Of a stretch of DNA of 64,000 nt, positions 54,422-63,915 are shown piece after piece. Numbering within the stretch: position 1 is the first letter of the stretch; each line of letters starts with the position of its first letter. Under the pieces are notes generated by a model. The model had not been told where the DNA came from. It saw only the letters and a list, made by a program, of their open reading frames with translations, and searched no databases. This stretch comes from Romboutsia lituseburensis (GTDB lineage Bacteria > Bacillota > Clostridia > Peptostreptococcales > Peptostreptococcaceae): the NCBI RefSeq assembly GCF_024723825.1, contig NZ_JANQBQ010000001.1:3596001-3660000 (forward strand), in the 5' to 3' direction. Made by a program: the position numbers and the translations under genes.

Positions 54422-55308
54422 CAAGAGGTTTGGGGATTATAAAAATACTAATTATAAAAGGGGATAATTAAGTAATTTTATATATTTTATATTAAAGAGT
54501 TAAATTTTTATAGGTAAGATAAAATTAAAATATCTTACTCAAAGTGTCTGATACTTAATGTCCATATCATATTGTGTCATTTCTTGTTGTCTATGTATAA
54601 AGTATACAATATAATTTTTTTAGTGTCTATAATAAAAAATATTATTTACATAAAATATATTTTTTATTGTTTATTAATACAAATTATAAAAAATATCTAA
54701 TTTAAATTTAAATTAAAGTATACAATTATTACACATAAAATTTATATTAATAGTAGTAAGATGGAAAAAAATTTTTAATTTAGCTTGGAATTATCAATTA
54801 AACCTGTAATTTTTTGTGCTTATAAATATAATAGGTAGTTATTTTCTACAAAATCTACATTAAAAAACATTATTTATATAAAATGCAATTTTTATAGCAA
54901 TAGTTTCACTTAAATGATATTATTAATAAGAAAATAAAATCTAAATACAAAAAATATTAAAATTATAGTTATATATTGTATAACTATTTTTTTATGCCAA
55001 TTTTACTATTTAAAAAAGTTTAATATATTTATTACGTACTTAAATAAAAATTTATAAAATATTGTTTAAAATTGAAAATAAATGGTAAATACAATAAGGT
55101 TAGAAAAATTATCATTTTGATAAAGTATTTTATACACATCTATAGTATATTGAGCAGTTTAATAACTATAAAGGTTATTTTATAAAAATCTAAAATTAGG
55201 TAGTATTAGATAAAAATATATAATCCTATAAAATACTAATTTATAAGCAGTAAAAGTAAGGGTATATTAAACAAAAGCACAATAAAGAAATAGTTAGGAG
55301 AAAGAGAC
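54422..55308. other. Long AT-rich non-coding region with an imperfect direct repeat
   Basis: About 890 bp without a gene on either strand. A 44-base A/T-rich segment starting TCTATAATAAAAAATATTAT at about 54626 recurs, with about 36 matches by eye, at about 54854 (TCTACATTAAAAAACATTAT). No riboswitch core that I recognise is present. The last 40 bases hold the ribosome binding region of the next chemoreceptor gene. Confidence 0.4.
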
Positions 55309-57051
55309 ATGAAAAATTGGAAAGTGGGGAAAAAACTAGGTGTAGCATTTTTAATTCTTATATTGATGTCAGTATTTGCAGGTGCTAATTCCTTAGCGAA
55401 ATTAAGAAAAGGGGTAAAGGCAAGTACTAGCTTTTCTGAACAATCAAATGAACTAACCGTGTTATCTATGCAAATAAAAAAAGATATAGTTTCTGTTGAA
55501 AAAAATATAACTAAAGGGATTCTTTCAACAAATCCAGTAGAGTTAAAAAGTTTTGTTAATAAAGATCTAGATGAAATGTATAAAAAAGTAAATACTATTA
55601 GAAATGATTTCAAAGATGAAGAAACAGTAAATCAGTTGGCAAATAATATAGAAAGATCTATAAATGAACTTAAAAATCAAAGTATGCAAGTTTTTACACT
55701 TATAGAATCTGGAAAGCGCCAAGAAGCATCTGAAATGATAGCTAGCAACAATGGTCAATATGCAACTGTAAGTAGTAAGTGTCTAAATGAGGCAGAAAAA
55801 CTTTATGAATATACACAAGGTCTTATAAAAGAAAAAAATACAGATTTAAAAGCTAAGGCAAAAAGAGCGTGGATAATATCTGTTGCAATAGGTATATCTG
55901 TAATAGCAGCTGGTGTTGCTATGTGTATTTATATAGGAAAGATACTAAAAAATCCAATTGAAGAATTAGAGCAATGCGCAAATCAAATGTCAGCTGGTGA
56001 CTTTGATGTTAACATAGAATATACATCAGAAGATGAGCTTGGAAAATTAGCAGACAGCATGAGATTGATGAGTGAAAAAGTAAATGCAATAATACATGAT
56101 ACAGTTAGGATCTTAGGTGAAGTAGCATCAGGTAATTTTGATGTAGAGCCTGAAGCAGAATATATAGGTGTGTTTAAAAATATAGAAACATCTATAAATA
56201 AAATTATTAATGATTTAAGTGAAACAATGGCACAAATAAATGCATCATCAGAGGAAGTTCAATCTGCATCTGAGCAAGTTGCAAATGGGTCACAAATGTT
56301 ATCTCAAGGATCAACAGAACAAGCTAGTGCCATAGAAGAATTATCATCAACTATTATAGATATATCTGAAAAAATAAATAATACTGCTGAAAATGCTAAG
56401 AAGGCAAATGCATTAACATTAAATGCAGGACGCCAAGTTAGAGATGGTAATGAACAAATGAAAGAAATGATAAAAGCAATGGATGAAATATCATTTACAT
56501 CAAGTGAAATAGGAAGAATAATAAAAACAATAGATGATATAGCATTCCAAACAAATATATTAGCACTTAATGCAGCTGTGGAAGCAGCAAGAGCAGGAAG
56601 TGCAGGTAAAGGATTTGCAGTAGTCGCAGATGAGGTAAGAAATTTAGCAGCAAAATCAGCTGAGGCAGCAAAAAACACATCAGATCTTATAGAAAATTCT
56701 ATTAAAGCAGTTGAAAATGGAAATTTAATTTTAGAAAATACTGCACAGTCATTAAATAAAATAGTTAAAACTGCGAATAGAACATCAGCTGTAGTTAATG
56801 AAATAACTAAGGCAAATGAAGAACAAGCAACAGCTATAGCTCAAGTAAGATTAGGTGTTGATCAAATTTCAGAAGTAGTTCAAACAAGTTCTCATGCGGC
56901 GCAAGAGAGTGCAGCAAGTAGCGAAGAATTAAGTGGACAAGCTCAGATTTTAAAATCACTCATGGCTCATTTTAAATTAAAAGGTGGAAATAAATCACTA
57001 GAAAAATTTAATTTTGAATATGACGATAAAGAATTTTTTGGATTAAATTAA
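55309..57051 (+). CDS. Methyl-accepting chemotaxis protein with four-helix-bundle sensor
   Basis: A 580-residue chemoreceptor starting [14 protein letters not shown], typical of 4HB_MCP receptors. Helix about 10-28, outer 4HB sensor about 29-185, helix about 188-210, HAMP ([20 protein letters not shown]), a second HAMP-like unit, and the signalling coil with the conserved tip ([20 protein letters not shown]). TTAGGAG precedes the ATG. The tail ends [10 protein letters not shown], similar to the other receptor. Ligand unknown. Confidence 0.93.
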   Translation: MKNWKVGKKLGVAFLILILMSVFAGANSLAKLRKGVKASTSFSEQSNELTVLSMQIKKDIVSVEKNITKGILSTNPVELKSFVNKDLDEMYKKVNTIRNDFKDEETVNQLANNIERSINELKNQSMQVFTLIESGKRQEASEMIASNNGQYATVSSKCLNEAEKLYEYTQGLIKEKNTDLKAKAKRAWIISVAIGISVIAAGVAMCIYIGKILKNPIEELEQCANQMSAGDFDVNIEYTSEDELGKLADSMRLMSEKVNAIIHDTVRILGEVASGNFDVEPEAEYIGVFKNIETSINKIINDLSETMAQINASSEEVQSASEQVANGSQMLSQGSTEQASAIEELSSTIIDISEKINNTAENAKKANALTLNAGRQVRDGNEQMKEMIKAMDEISFTSSEIGRIIKTIDDIAFQTNILALNAAVEAARAGSAGKGFAVVADEVRNLAAKSAEAAKNTSDLIENSIKAVENGNLILENTAQSLNKIVKTANRTSAVVNEITKANEEQATAIAQVRLGVDQISEVVQTSSHAAQESAASSEELSGQAQILKSLMAHFKLKGGNKSLEKFNFEYDDKEFFGLN

Positions 57052-57062
57052 TAAAATAAAAG

Positions 57063-57096
57063 CCTCTTACTTATAAATAAGTAAGAGGTTTTTTGT
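57063..57096 (+). terminator. Terminator of the second chemoreceptor gene
   Basis: CCTCTTACTTA (57063-57073) pairs perfectly with TAAGTAAGAGG (57078-57088), followed by TTTTTTG. Confidence 0.9.
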
Positions 57097-57310
57097 GTGA
57101 AATAAAATAATAAATGGGAATTAGTAAGCACATAATTTTATAATAGTATACATAATACAAATTATGTATATAAAAAATAAAAATATATAAGAAGTATTTA
57201 ATATAAAATTTTTTATATATTAAAATATATTTATAACAAAAACTTAATTTAGTGGTAATATATATTTGGACATACAATTATATTCACATTGTAAAGAGGG
57301 AGAAGAAGAT

Positions 57311-58177
57311 ATGAAAAGAATAATTTTACTTGTGACATCCATAGCAATCATATTTTTAGTTGGATGTTCACAATCAAGGGCAGAAAAAGCAGAGTCCTTA
57401 AAGGATGCATATTTTAAAATTGTTGAAAAAAATTTGAAAAATGAAGAGATAGACAACAAATATTTAAAACAATTATTACAAGGATATGAATATACAAAAG
57501 ATAAAGCATTTAGAATGGAGGGCGAAAATATAGATGGAAGTGATTATGTCCAGCAACCATATGTATTTATAAATAGAAATGAAAAGTTAGTTATTATACA
57601 TTCAAATTTTAATAATAAAGAGCAAATTCAGCCTTTGTATTCTATAAAGAAAAATAATAATGAAGTTACAATCTCCTATCAAGATAGGGAGTCTGAACTA
57701 AAAAATAAAGAAAATTCTAGTAAAGATGATTTTATGTTTACTCTAATAAGTGATAATATAAAAACTCATCAATATATTTCTAATAAACTACAACATGATA
57801 AAGGAAAATGGGATAAAATATATAATAAAATCGCTAATAATATAGCTAAAAACAACAGTATAGATATAGTAGAAATTAGTAGCTTAATAGGTGATAAAGC
57901 ATCTTCACAAGAATACCAAGAAAGCTTAAATTCACCTATAAATTTAAATATAAAAGAGTATATATTTGAAAATAATGATGAAACACTTATGGTCAAATAT
58001 CTAAAAGATAAAAATAAAATTTTAGAAGTATTTTATAATGATAAGGAAAGTGGAACAATAAAAACAACTATGGATAAACATTTACTGAATGAACAAGAAA
58101 AATTACATACAGGAATTATAACATATATTAATAATAAAGAGTTTCAAAAAGAATTATTTAATGATTCAATTAAGTAA
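57311..58177 (+). CDS. Lipoprotein, unknown function
   Basis: A 288-residue protein from the ATG at 57311 with GAGGGAGAAG; an in-frame ATG-less extension upstream has no ribosome binding site. The signal peptide ends in a lipobox (IFLVGC), so Cys19 should be lipidated and the protein held on the outer membrane face. The mature part is charged and helical, rich in Asn and Lys, with no family recognised. A two-helix membrane protein gene follows 36 bp later and is probably cotranscribed. Confidence 0.75.
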   Translation: MKRIILLVTSIAIIFLVGCSQSRAEKAESLKDAYFKIVEKNLKNEEIDNKYLKQLLQGYEYTKDKAFRMEGENIDGSDYVQQPYVFINRNEKLVIIHSNFNNKEQIQPLYSIKKNNNEVTISYQDRESELKNKENSSKDDFMFTLISDNIKTHQYISNKLQHDKGKWDKIYNKIANNIAKNNSIDIVEISSLIGDKASSQEYQESLNSPINLNIKEYIFENNDETLMVKYLKDKNKILEVFYNDKESGTIKTTMDKHLLNEQEKLHTGIITYINNKEFQKELFNDSIK

Positions 58178-58213
58178 ATTAAAAAGTCTATAAATAGAAG
58201 GATGTGATCTTAA

Positions 58214-58459
58214 ATGTTTAATAACTGGAGCTTAGGAAAACATATACTGACATCACTGTTATTATCTATTTTTATAGGTACAATATTATATTTAACTATT
58301 AAATTTAAACATATATCAACATTAACTGAAATGATTGAAGATAATGGGCAAAGTTCTACCGTTACAATTACAGAAACAAGTGGTGTGATATTTATATCAC
58401 TAGTAACCTTTATAATATCAATGATTGGATATAGATTTGTAAAAAGAATGCTTGATTAA
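58214..58459 (+). CDS. Small two-helix membrane protein
   Basis: An 81-residue protein starting MFNNWSLGKHILTSLLLS, with AAGGATGTG before the ATG. Two transmembrane helices (about 9-30 and 52-75) are separated by a short outer loop. Family not recognised. It follows the lipoprotein gene by 36 bp and ends at a hairpin, so both likely form one operon. Confidence 0.65.
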   Translation: MFNNWSLGKHILTSLLLSIFIGTILYLTIKFKHISTLTEMIEDNGQSSTVTITETSGVIFISLVTFIISMIGYRFVKRMLD

Positions 58460-58482
58460 TTATATTGAAACTATTTAAAGTG

Positions 58483-58520
58483 GCTATCTCGAAATATATA
58501 TTTTGAGATAGCTTTTATAT
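58483..58520 (+). terminator. Terminator of the lipoprotein operon
   Basis: GCTATCTCGAAA (58483-58494) pairs with TTTTGAGATAGC (58501-58512), followed by TTTTATATTT. Confidence 0.75.
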
Positions 58521-58547
58521 TTACTGTAACTGATTATTCAGAAAAAT

Positions 58548-59334
58548 TTAAAACTCAGTTATATTTTCATCTTCTTGATTTTTAAAATCAATAAAACGTA
58601 TTATGATATAGTCATTTTTACTATAATATCCTAGGTTAAATTTATTTTCAGCTACAATACTGTCATAGATTTTATTAAATCTTATAGTAGTTTCAGTATT
58701 CTTTAAATTTGAAATCAAATGGACCTTTTATACATTGTATTAGAATTAGATTCGTTTATATATATTATATCTACTAATAAATTAGCCTCAAGTGCATTAG
58801 GTGATTTTTTTCCTTTAAAATTTAAATCATAAGGTTTCATAGCCTTATATGTATAATCATCTATATATCCAGTAATGGTATTACATTTCTCAGTAGCAGT
58901 TCCGTTTTTTATTATTAAACTAGATTCTAGATCGAGTTTGTCTTTGTAAAATCCGTTATTTGTTTGGCGCAACAGCATATTCTTAAACTTAACCATATAC
59001 ATAAAATAAATTTTATGTCCATCATAGACAATTTCATTAATAGTAATATCAATATTTCCTAATGTTTCAGTTAAATTAATACATTGTGTATAATTAGAAT
59101 AATCTTCTTTAGGATTTAAGGTAATACCTTTAATAAAGTTATGTAAATTGGTTGTCCCTTCAGCTATAGAATAATTTAATTCACAAGCAAAAATACAGAT
59201 TGATAGAATTATTAAAGTTATAAATTTTAAAAACTTATTTTTATTTTTTGATTTTAGATGACTAGCTTTTTTTATAGTTTTTTTATTTCTTCTTTTATAT
59301 TTTTAGGAATTTTTATATTATCAAACTTACTCAT
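58548..59334 (-). pseudogene. Decayed DUF4179-type anti-sigma factor
   Basis: The ATG at 59334 (ATGAGTAA, overlapping the sigma gene stop) starts MSKFDNIKIPKNIKEEIKKL and hits a stop in a seven-A run near 59265. In the next frame the sequence continues: a membrane helix (FLKFITLIILSICIFACELN), then the DUF4179 mark ITINEIVYDGHKIYFMYMV. Another shift near 58700 is needed to reach the C-terminal part ending EDENITEF. At least two frameshifts make it a pseudogene. An intact relative would hold an ECF sigma factor at the membrane. Confidence 0.8.
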
Positions 59335-59640
59335 AATTTTCCTCCATTAAAATATCATAGATTTTTTTCTTAGCTCTCATTATATTTGTTTTCACAGTAT
59401 TTTCTTTAGTTTTGTGGCTTCTGATATTTGTTGAATGGTTAGGCCATAAAAATATTGTAATATTGTTGGAGTTCTATATTTTTCATCTAATAAATCAATT
59501 GCATCATATAAATCTAATCTTTCTTCAATAGCTGAGTATGAAAAGTCAGTTATATTTTCATCAAGATATTGTTCTTCAAATTTATTAGATTTTTTATATT
59601 AAATTAATTTATCAATGTTACATTAGCATATTTATTTTTG
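59327..59640 (-). pseudogene. Truncated, frameshifted ECF sigma factor
   Basis: Only region 4 remains. The minus strand encodes RLDLYDAIDLLDEKYRTP and LQYFYGLTIQQISEATKL, a sigma-70 region 4 helix-turn-helix. A one-base deletion then shifts the frame to KENTVKTNIMRAKKKIYDIL and the stop at 59327. Upstream, broken sequence resembling the linker runs to about 59640, and region 2 is missing. With the adjacent anti-sigma remnant it marks a dead ECF regulatory pair. Confidence 0.8.
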
Positions 59641-59881
59641 GTTTAAAATGGATTAGGCCTGAATGGTTTTATTTTAGAGTGATTTATTTTGTAGCATTTA
59701 TTTATATAAAGTAAAAGTTTATTTTAATGAAATTTATAGTAGTTTGTTTTCTAAATTATTTGGTATAATTTAGTAGATTAATTAATTTAAATAGAATATA
59801 AAACCAAAGGCAATTATGAATACTTATACTGTATATGATATTAATAGGTATTCATATAGCTGTATGAAAGGAATTTTAATT

Positions 59882-60691
59882 ATGATAAATGAAGAAGTAT
59901 TACCTCATGTTATATTTAGAGTAGCTAATAATCTATATGCAATTGATAGTAATGTTACAGTTACCTTAACTGAACTTCCAAATGATATAACTCCTATACA
60001 AAAAAAAGGTGACTGTGAACTAGGAATTATGAAACTAAGGGATGAAATAGTATCTATAATTAGTATGAGGAATCTATTTGGATGCAAGTCATCTAATGAG
60101 GAATATGAAGATTTTAAGGGGATGATAGACAATAGAAAGGATGATCATATTCGTTGGGTAAATGAGTTAAAAAATTCAGTTGATGAAAATAGGAAATTTA
60201 CATTAACAACAGACCCTCATCAATGTGCATTTGGAAAGTGGTATGATAATTTCTCTACAGATATACAAAGCATTAATTTTCATATGAAGAAGATAAATTC
60301 ACCACATACATTACTCCATGAAATAGCAATAGAAGTTGAAAAATGTAAGAAGGAACATAATGAAGAAACTAGAAAAAAACACTTAGAAGAATTACTTGAT
60401 AAAGCAGAAAAACAATACATGTCTAAAGTGCTTGAATTATTAGATGATACTAAAAATATTTTTAAGAATCATTATCATGATATGGTTGTAGTGATTATGA
60501 ATAAAAACAAATTAATAGGCCTTGCAGTAGATGAGATTTTAACAGTAGATTATTTTATAGAAAATGAAACTTCAGAAACTAATTTTATGATTAATCGTCC
60601 GAAATATATTTCTGCAATTGGAACAACAAAACGTATTGATGATCATGTATTCTTAATTGATGAAAACCAGTTATTTGAATTATATAAGTAA
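59882..60691 (+). CDS. CheW domain split by a zinc-binding CZB domain
   Basis: A 269-residue protein; the ATG at 59882 with AAAGGA is preferred over two upstream in-frame ATGs. Residues about 8-68 look like the first half of CheW (VIFRVANNLYAIDSNVTV, GIMKLRDEIVSIISMRNLFG). Residues about 80-190 form a CZB domain with its three His and one Cys: H89 (HIRWVNEL), C115 (CAFGKWY), H142 and H146 (PHTLLHE). Then the second half of CheW resumes (MVVVIMNKNKLIGLAVDEIL, ISAIGTTKRIDDHVFLID). CZB senses zinc or oxidants (HOCl), so this coupling protein may feed that signal into chemotaxis. Confidence 0.8.
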   Translation: MINEEVLPHVIFRVANNLYAIDSNVTVTLTELPNDITPIQKKGDCELGIMKLRDEIVSIISMRNLFGCKSSNEEYEDFKGMIDNRKDDHIRWVNELKNSVDENRKFTLTTDPHQCAFGKWYDNFSTDIQSINFHMKKINSPHTLLHEIAIEVEKCKKEHNEETRKKHLEELLDKAEKQYMSKVLELLDDTKNIFKNHYHDMVVVIMNKNKLIGLAVDEILTVDYFIENETSETNFMINRPKYISAIGTTKRIDDHVFLIDENQLFELYK

Positions 60692-60762
60692 ATGCAAAAC
60701 TAGAGCGTAATTTTATATTTACAATAAAATAGTGTAAGATACAAATAAATAGGAGGTTTAAT

Positions 60763-61278
60763 ATGAAAATTGCTATAATTGGATATAGTGGAAGTGGAAA
60801 ATCTACACTTGCAAAAGAACTCTCAATATATTATGACATACCTGTTTTATTTCTAGATACAATAAATTTTTTACCTAATTGGGTTGAACGTGATAAATCA
60901 GATGGATGTAAAATAGTAAAACAATTTATGAAAAATAATTCGTGGGTAATTGATGGAAACTATAGTGCTTTTTTTCAAAGAGAAAGATTAAAGCAAGCTG
61001 ATAGAATAATATTTCTTAAATTTCCACGAAGAATTTGTATTTATCGCGCATTTAATAGATATCTAAAGTATAAAAATACAACTCGTGAAGATATGGCAAA
61101 TGGATGCATAGAAAAATTTGATTTAGAGTTTATTTGGTGGATTCTTTATGGCGGTAGAACTATTAAAAAAGTAAAAGATTATAAAAAAATAGAAAATGAA
61201 TTTAAAGATAAAATAGTAGTTTTAAAAAATCCAAAAGAAGTAAGTTCTTTTTTAAGAAAAGAAATTAATTCTTTATAA
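60763..61278 (+). CDS. P-loop kinase-like protein (FlaR/DNA topology modulation family)
   Basis: A 171-residue nucleotide kinase-fold protein. The Walker A motif GYSGSGKST lies at about 7-15, followed by a DxxxFxPNW segment (LDTINFLPNWVERD) and WVIDGNYS, typical of small proteins annotated as topology modulation or AAA ATPases. TAGGAGG precedes the ATG. The name is historical; the activity is probably phosphoryl transfer to an unknown small molecule. Confidence 0.75.
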   Translation: MKIAIIGYSGSGKSTLAKELSIYYDIPVLFLDTINFLPNWVERDKSDGCKIVKQFMKNNSWVIDGNYSAFFQRERLKQADRIIFLKFPRRICIYRAFNRYLKYKNTTREDMANGCIEKFDLEFIWWILYGGRTIKKVKDYKKIENEFKDKIVVLKNPKEVSSFLRKEINSL

Positions 61279-61429
61279 TATCCCAGAAAAAAATACCTAA
61301 TTAAATTAAAAATACCTACGAAAGGTATATTAGCAACTGGTATAGAATGTATAAAATATAGATAGGATATAAATAATATTTATATAGGAAAATATAAAGC
61401 TAAACAAATATTAAAGGGGGGATTTTAGG

Positions 61430-61753
61430 ATGGATTTATTTTTCAGTATATTAATTTGGGGAGTAGTGTTAATAGCTTTAGGATTGATACAAATTGAAGT
61501 AAATAAAGCCTTAAAAGTAAAATTCTCGTTTAATATAAAAACTACAGAAAAATTTATATCATATTTTAGATCAAATACATGGGCTAAAATTAATATAACC
61601 TATGGTGTAGGTTTACTTTTCACAAGTATAATAGGGATAGTATTTTATGAAAATATAGGATTATTAGTGGCTTTAATTATGACAGTAGAACTCAACCTTT
61701 ATCTTTTACAGTCACTTATAGGTGCATATAAGTATAGTAGCAATACTAATTAA
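61430..61753 (+). CDS. Small membrane protein, unknown
   Basis: A 107-residue protein with three hydrophobic helices (about 2-20, 57-78, 80-98) and a basic loop (KALKVKFSFNIKTTEKF). AAAGGGGGG is its ribosome binding site, 7 bases from the ATG. The family is not recognised, though size and shape recall the SdpI/DUF3784 group. It is monocistronic with a strong terminator. Confidence 0.65.
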   Translation: MDLFFSILIWGVVLIALGLIQIEVNKALKVKFSFNIKTTEKFISYFRSNTWAKINITYGVGLLFTSIIGIVFYENIGLLVALIMTVELNLYLLQSLIGAYKYSSNTN

Positions 61754-61765
61754 GTTTTTTATATA

Positions 61766-61811
61766 AAAAGGATGAATTTCTAAAAAATAAAAGAAATTCA
61801 TCCTTTTATTT
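61766..61811 (+). terminator. Terminator of the small membrane protein gene
   Basis: AAAAGGATGAATTTC (61766-61780) pairs with GAAATTCATCCTTTT (61793-61807), followed by ATTT. Confidence 0.85.
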
Positions 61812-61944
61812 GTATGAAAAATTTGTATGAATTTTAAAGTAGTAATATAATAATAATCAGTTGAAATAAAAATTAGATTAATATTTTATTGGAAAATAAT
61901 TAATTTTCATGGCTTAAATTAAAGATACTAGGGGAGAAATATAT

Positions 61945-62814
61945 ATGAGAAAAACTATTAGAGATACAGATAATAATGAAACACTAAAAGAGCTAAAAAT
62001 TAACTGTGAAAAATGTTTTGGACTTTGCTGTGTTGCACTATATTTTTCTAAAACAGATGGTTTTCCAAATGATAAAAAAGTAGGTACTCCTTGTATTAAT
62101 TTACAATCAGGTTTTACTTGTTCAGAGCATAAAAATCTTAGAAAAAAAGGTTTAAAAGGATGTACTGCATATGATTGTTTTGGAGCAGGGCAAAAAGTAG
62201 CACAATTAACATTTAAAGGTAAAGATTGGAGAGAATTTAAAGATTTACAAAATCAGATGTTTGAAGTATTTGTAATTACGAGACAACTTCATGAAATGTT
62301 ATGGTATTTAGGTGATGCATTAACATTTGTCTCAAATAAAAATATAAAAGATGAACTAAATAGTAGAATTCAAGAAATAGACCAACTTACAAAACTTGAT
62401 GCAAATTCTATAATGAATATAGATATTGAAAAATATAGAACAAAAGTTAACTCTATTTTAAGAATGACAAATGAAATTGTAAAAGATAAGATAGCGCAGT
62501 ATAAAATAAATAATTCAAAAGACAAAAAAAATTTAAAGTTAGGATATGATTTCATAGGCACTAATCTTACAGATACTAATTTGATAGGTGCAAATTTTGC
62601 AGGTGCATTACTTATAGCATCAAATATGAAAAATACAGATTTAAAAGGGGCAAATCTAATAGGTGCAGACCTAAGAGATGCAGATATTAGAGGATCTAAT
62701 CTTGAAGATGCTATATTCCTTACTCAATCTCAAATAAATACAGCAAGAGGTAATTATAAAACGAAATTACCAAAATCGTTAGAAAGACCATCATACTGGG
62801 AAATTGAAAAATAA
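61945..62814 (+). CDS. Pentapeptide-repeat protein with N-terminal cysteine cluster
   Basis: A 289-residue protein with AGGGGAG before the ATG. Residues about 18-85 carry nine cysteines (CEKCFGLCC, TPCINL, TCSEH, GCTAYDCFGAG), a metal- or Fe-S-binding-like arrangement. About 95-190 is helical. About 205-260 contains around ten pentapeptide repeats of A(D/N)LXX type (LIGANFAGALL, LKGANLIGADLRDADIRGSN), which fold as a right-handed quadrilateral beta helix. The same two-part build is seen in YybG-like proteins of unknown role. Quinolone protection, as by Qnr, is not implied. Confidence 0.8.
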   Translation: MRKTIRDTDNNETLKELKINCEKCFGLCCVALYFSKTDGFPNDKKVGTPCINLQSGFTCSEHKNLRKKGLKGCTAYDCFGAGQKVAQLTFKGKDWREFKDLQNQMFEVFVITRQLHEMLWYLGDALTFVSNKNIKDELNSRIQEIDQLTKLDANSIMNIDIEKYRTKVNSILRMTNEIVKDKIAQYKINNSKDKKNLKLGYDFIGTNLTDTNLIGANFAGALLIASNMKNTDLKGANLIGADLRDADIRGSNLEDAIFLTQSQINTARGNYKTKLPKSLERPSYWEIEK

Positions 62815-63034
62815 ATTAAAATATTTTTTATATAATATATCTATTATTACAAGTAAATAAAAGTATAGGATTAGACAACAGAACAATTACCTGGGAAATT
62901 AAAATAGGTTTTTAAAATGAAAATGTAGATAAAAACACTTTTAACGTCAGTTTTGATAGGATTTGCTATTAAATTAAACTATTAGAAATAACTACATAAG
63001 GGAAATCTATAAATTAATAAGGAGGGTATATTAT

Positions 63035-63745
63035 ATGAGTAAAGCAGCAAAAAGAGGATATGATATAAATGATAAAAAATTATTTTATGATAAAGAATTA
63101 AAAAAGTTAAAAAAAGCAAAAGAAGAAATAGAGTGGTTATTAAATCGAGATTACAAAATAGATCCTTTAGTAAACTTTGTATCAAATAAATATCAATTTA
63201 CTAATAGACAAAGAGATGCAATAAAAAGGTCTGTAAGCCCTTATGAAAAAAATAATATAAGAAAATCTAAAAGACTTCTTATAAATAAAATAAGTCAAGG
63301 AACTATACATATAGATGGATTTAACTTAATAATAACAATAGAGGTAGCCTTATCTAAAGGAACTTTAATTAGGGGTAGTGATGATAATATTAGAGATTTA
63401 GCTGGTCTTAGAGGTACATATAAAATTATAGACAAAACAGAAGAAGCTATAAATTTGATTGGTATTTTTCTAGAAAAATATAGTTGTAGCTCAGTAAAAT
63501 TTTATTTAGATTCACCAGTTTCTAACTCTAGGAATTTAAAATATAAAATATTAGAGTTAGCTGAAAACTGGAAAATGGATATCGAGGTTGAGTTAGTTAA
63601 TAATGCAGATATTATCTTAGAAAATTTAGATAGAGTCGTTAGTAGTGATGCAGCAATAATAGACAAATGTATAAGTTACTTTAATCTTAGTAAATCTATA
63701 ATAGAAGAATATATAAAAGATGCTAATGTTATAGATTTTAACTAA
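63035..63745 (+). CDS. DUF434 family protein
   Basis: A 236-residue protein. The N-terminal half matches DUF434 (AKEEIEWLLNRDYKIDPLVNFVSNKYQ, TNRQRDAIKR). The C-terminal half is a DUF5616-like domain (IHIDGFNLIITIEVALSKG, RDLAGLRGTYK, FYLDSPVSNSRNLK, SDAAIIDKC), with acidic residues that suggest a NYN/PIN-like nuclease fold (D in HIDGFN, D in FYLDSP, SSDAAIID). That fold is inference. AAGGAGGG precedes the ATG. A terminator lies about 120 bp downstream. Confidence 0.8.
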   Translation: MSKAAKRGYDINDKKLFYDKELKKLKKAKEEIEWLLNRDYKIDPLVNFVSNKYQFTNRQRDAIKRSVSPYEKNNIRKSKRLLINKISQGTIHIDGFNLIITIEVALSKGTLIRGSDDNIRDLAGLRGTYKIIDKTEEAINLIGIFLEKYSCSSVKFYLDSPVSNSRNLKYKILELAENWKMDIEVELVNNADIILENLDRVVSSDAAIIDKCISYFNLSKSIIEEYIKDANVIDFN

Positions 63746-63866
63746 GTTATCATTTTACAAATATTTACAATAAACTTAAAAATACTTAATATATATTTTA
63801 TGAATTAGAAATTAAAAATTCTAATACTTTATCTTAATAAAATTATAAAAAATATAGAAAATTAAT

Positions 63867-63915
63867 AAAAAAATACCTTTAGTTAAAGTTAAATTTAGAT
63901 AAAGGTATTTTTTAT
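63867..63915 (+). terminator. Terminator of the DUF434 gene
   Basis: AAAAAATACCTTT (ending 63880) pairs with AAAGGTATTTTTT (63901-63913), followed by ATTAATTT. Beyond it, to the end of the window, no gene is seen. Confidence 0.75.

Noticed and set aside
54390-54480. Possible c-di-GMP or other riboswitch near GCTTCC and AGAGGTTTGGGG
   Set aside because: The conserved cores of known classes are not present; only a simple hairpin can be supported.
56304-56678. 124-codon minus-strand frame in the second chemoreceptor gene
   Set aside because: Antisense to the highly conserved signalling tip; Ala-rich composition is the mirror of that coding sequence.
62876-63000. Possible small peptide or pseudogene remnant before the DUF434 gene (TWEIK-like end and a short hydrophobic frame after ATG AAA ATG TAG)
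   Set aside because: Too short and broken to support; the WEIEK-like similarity to the end of the previous gene covers only a few codons.
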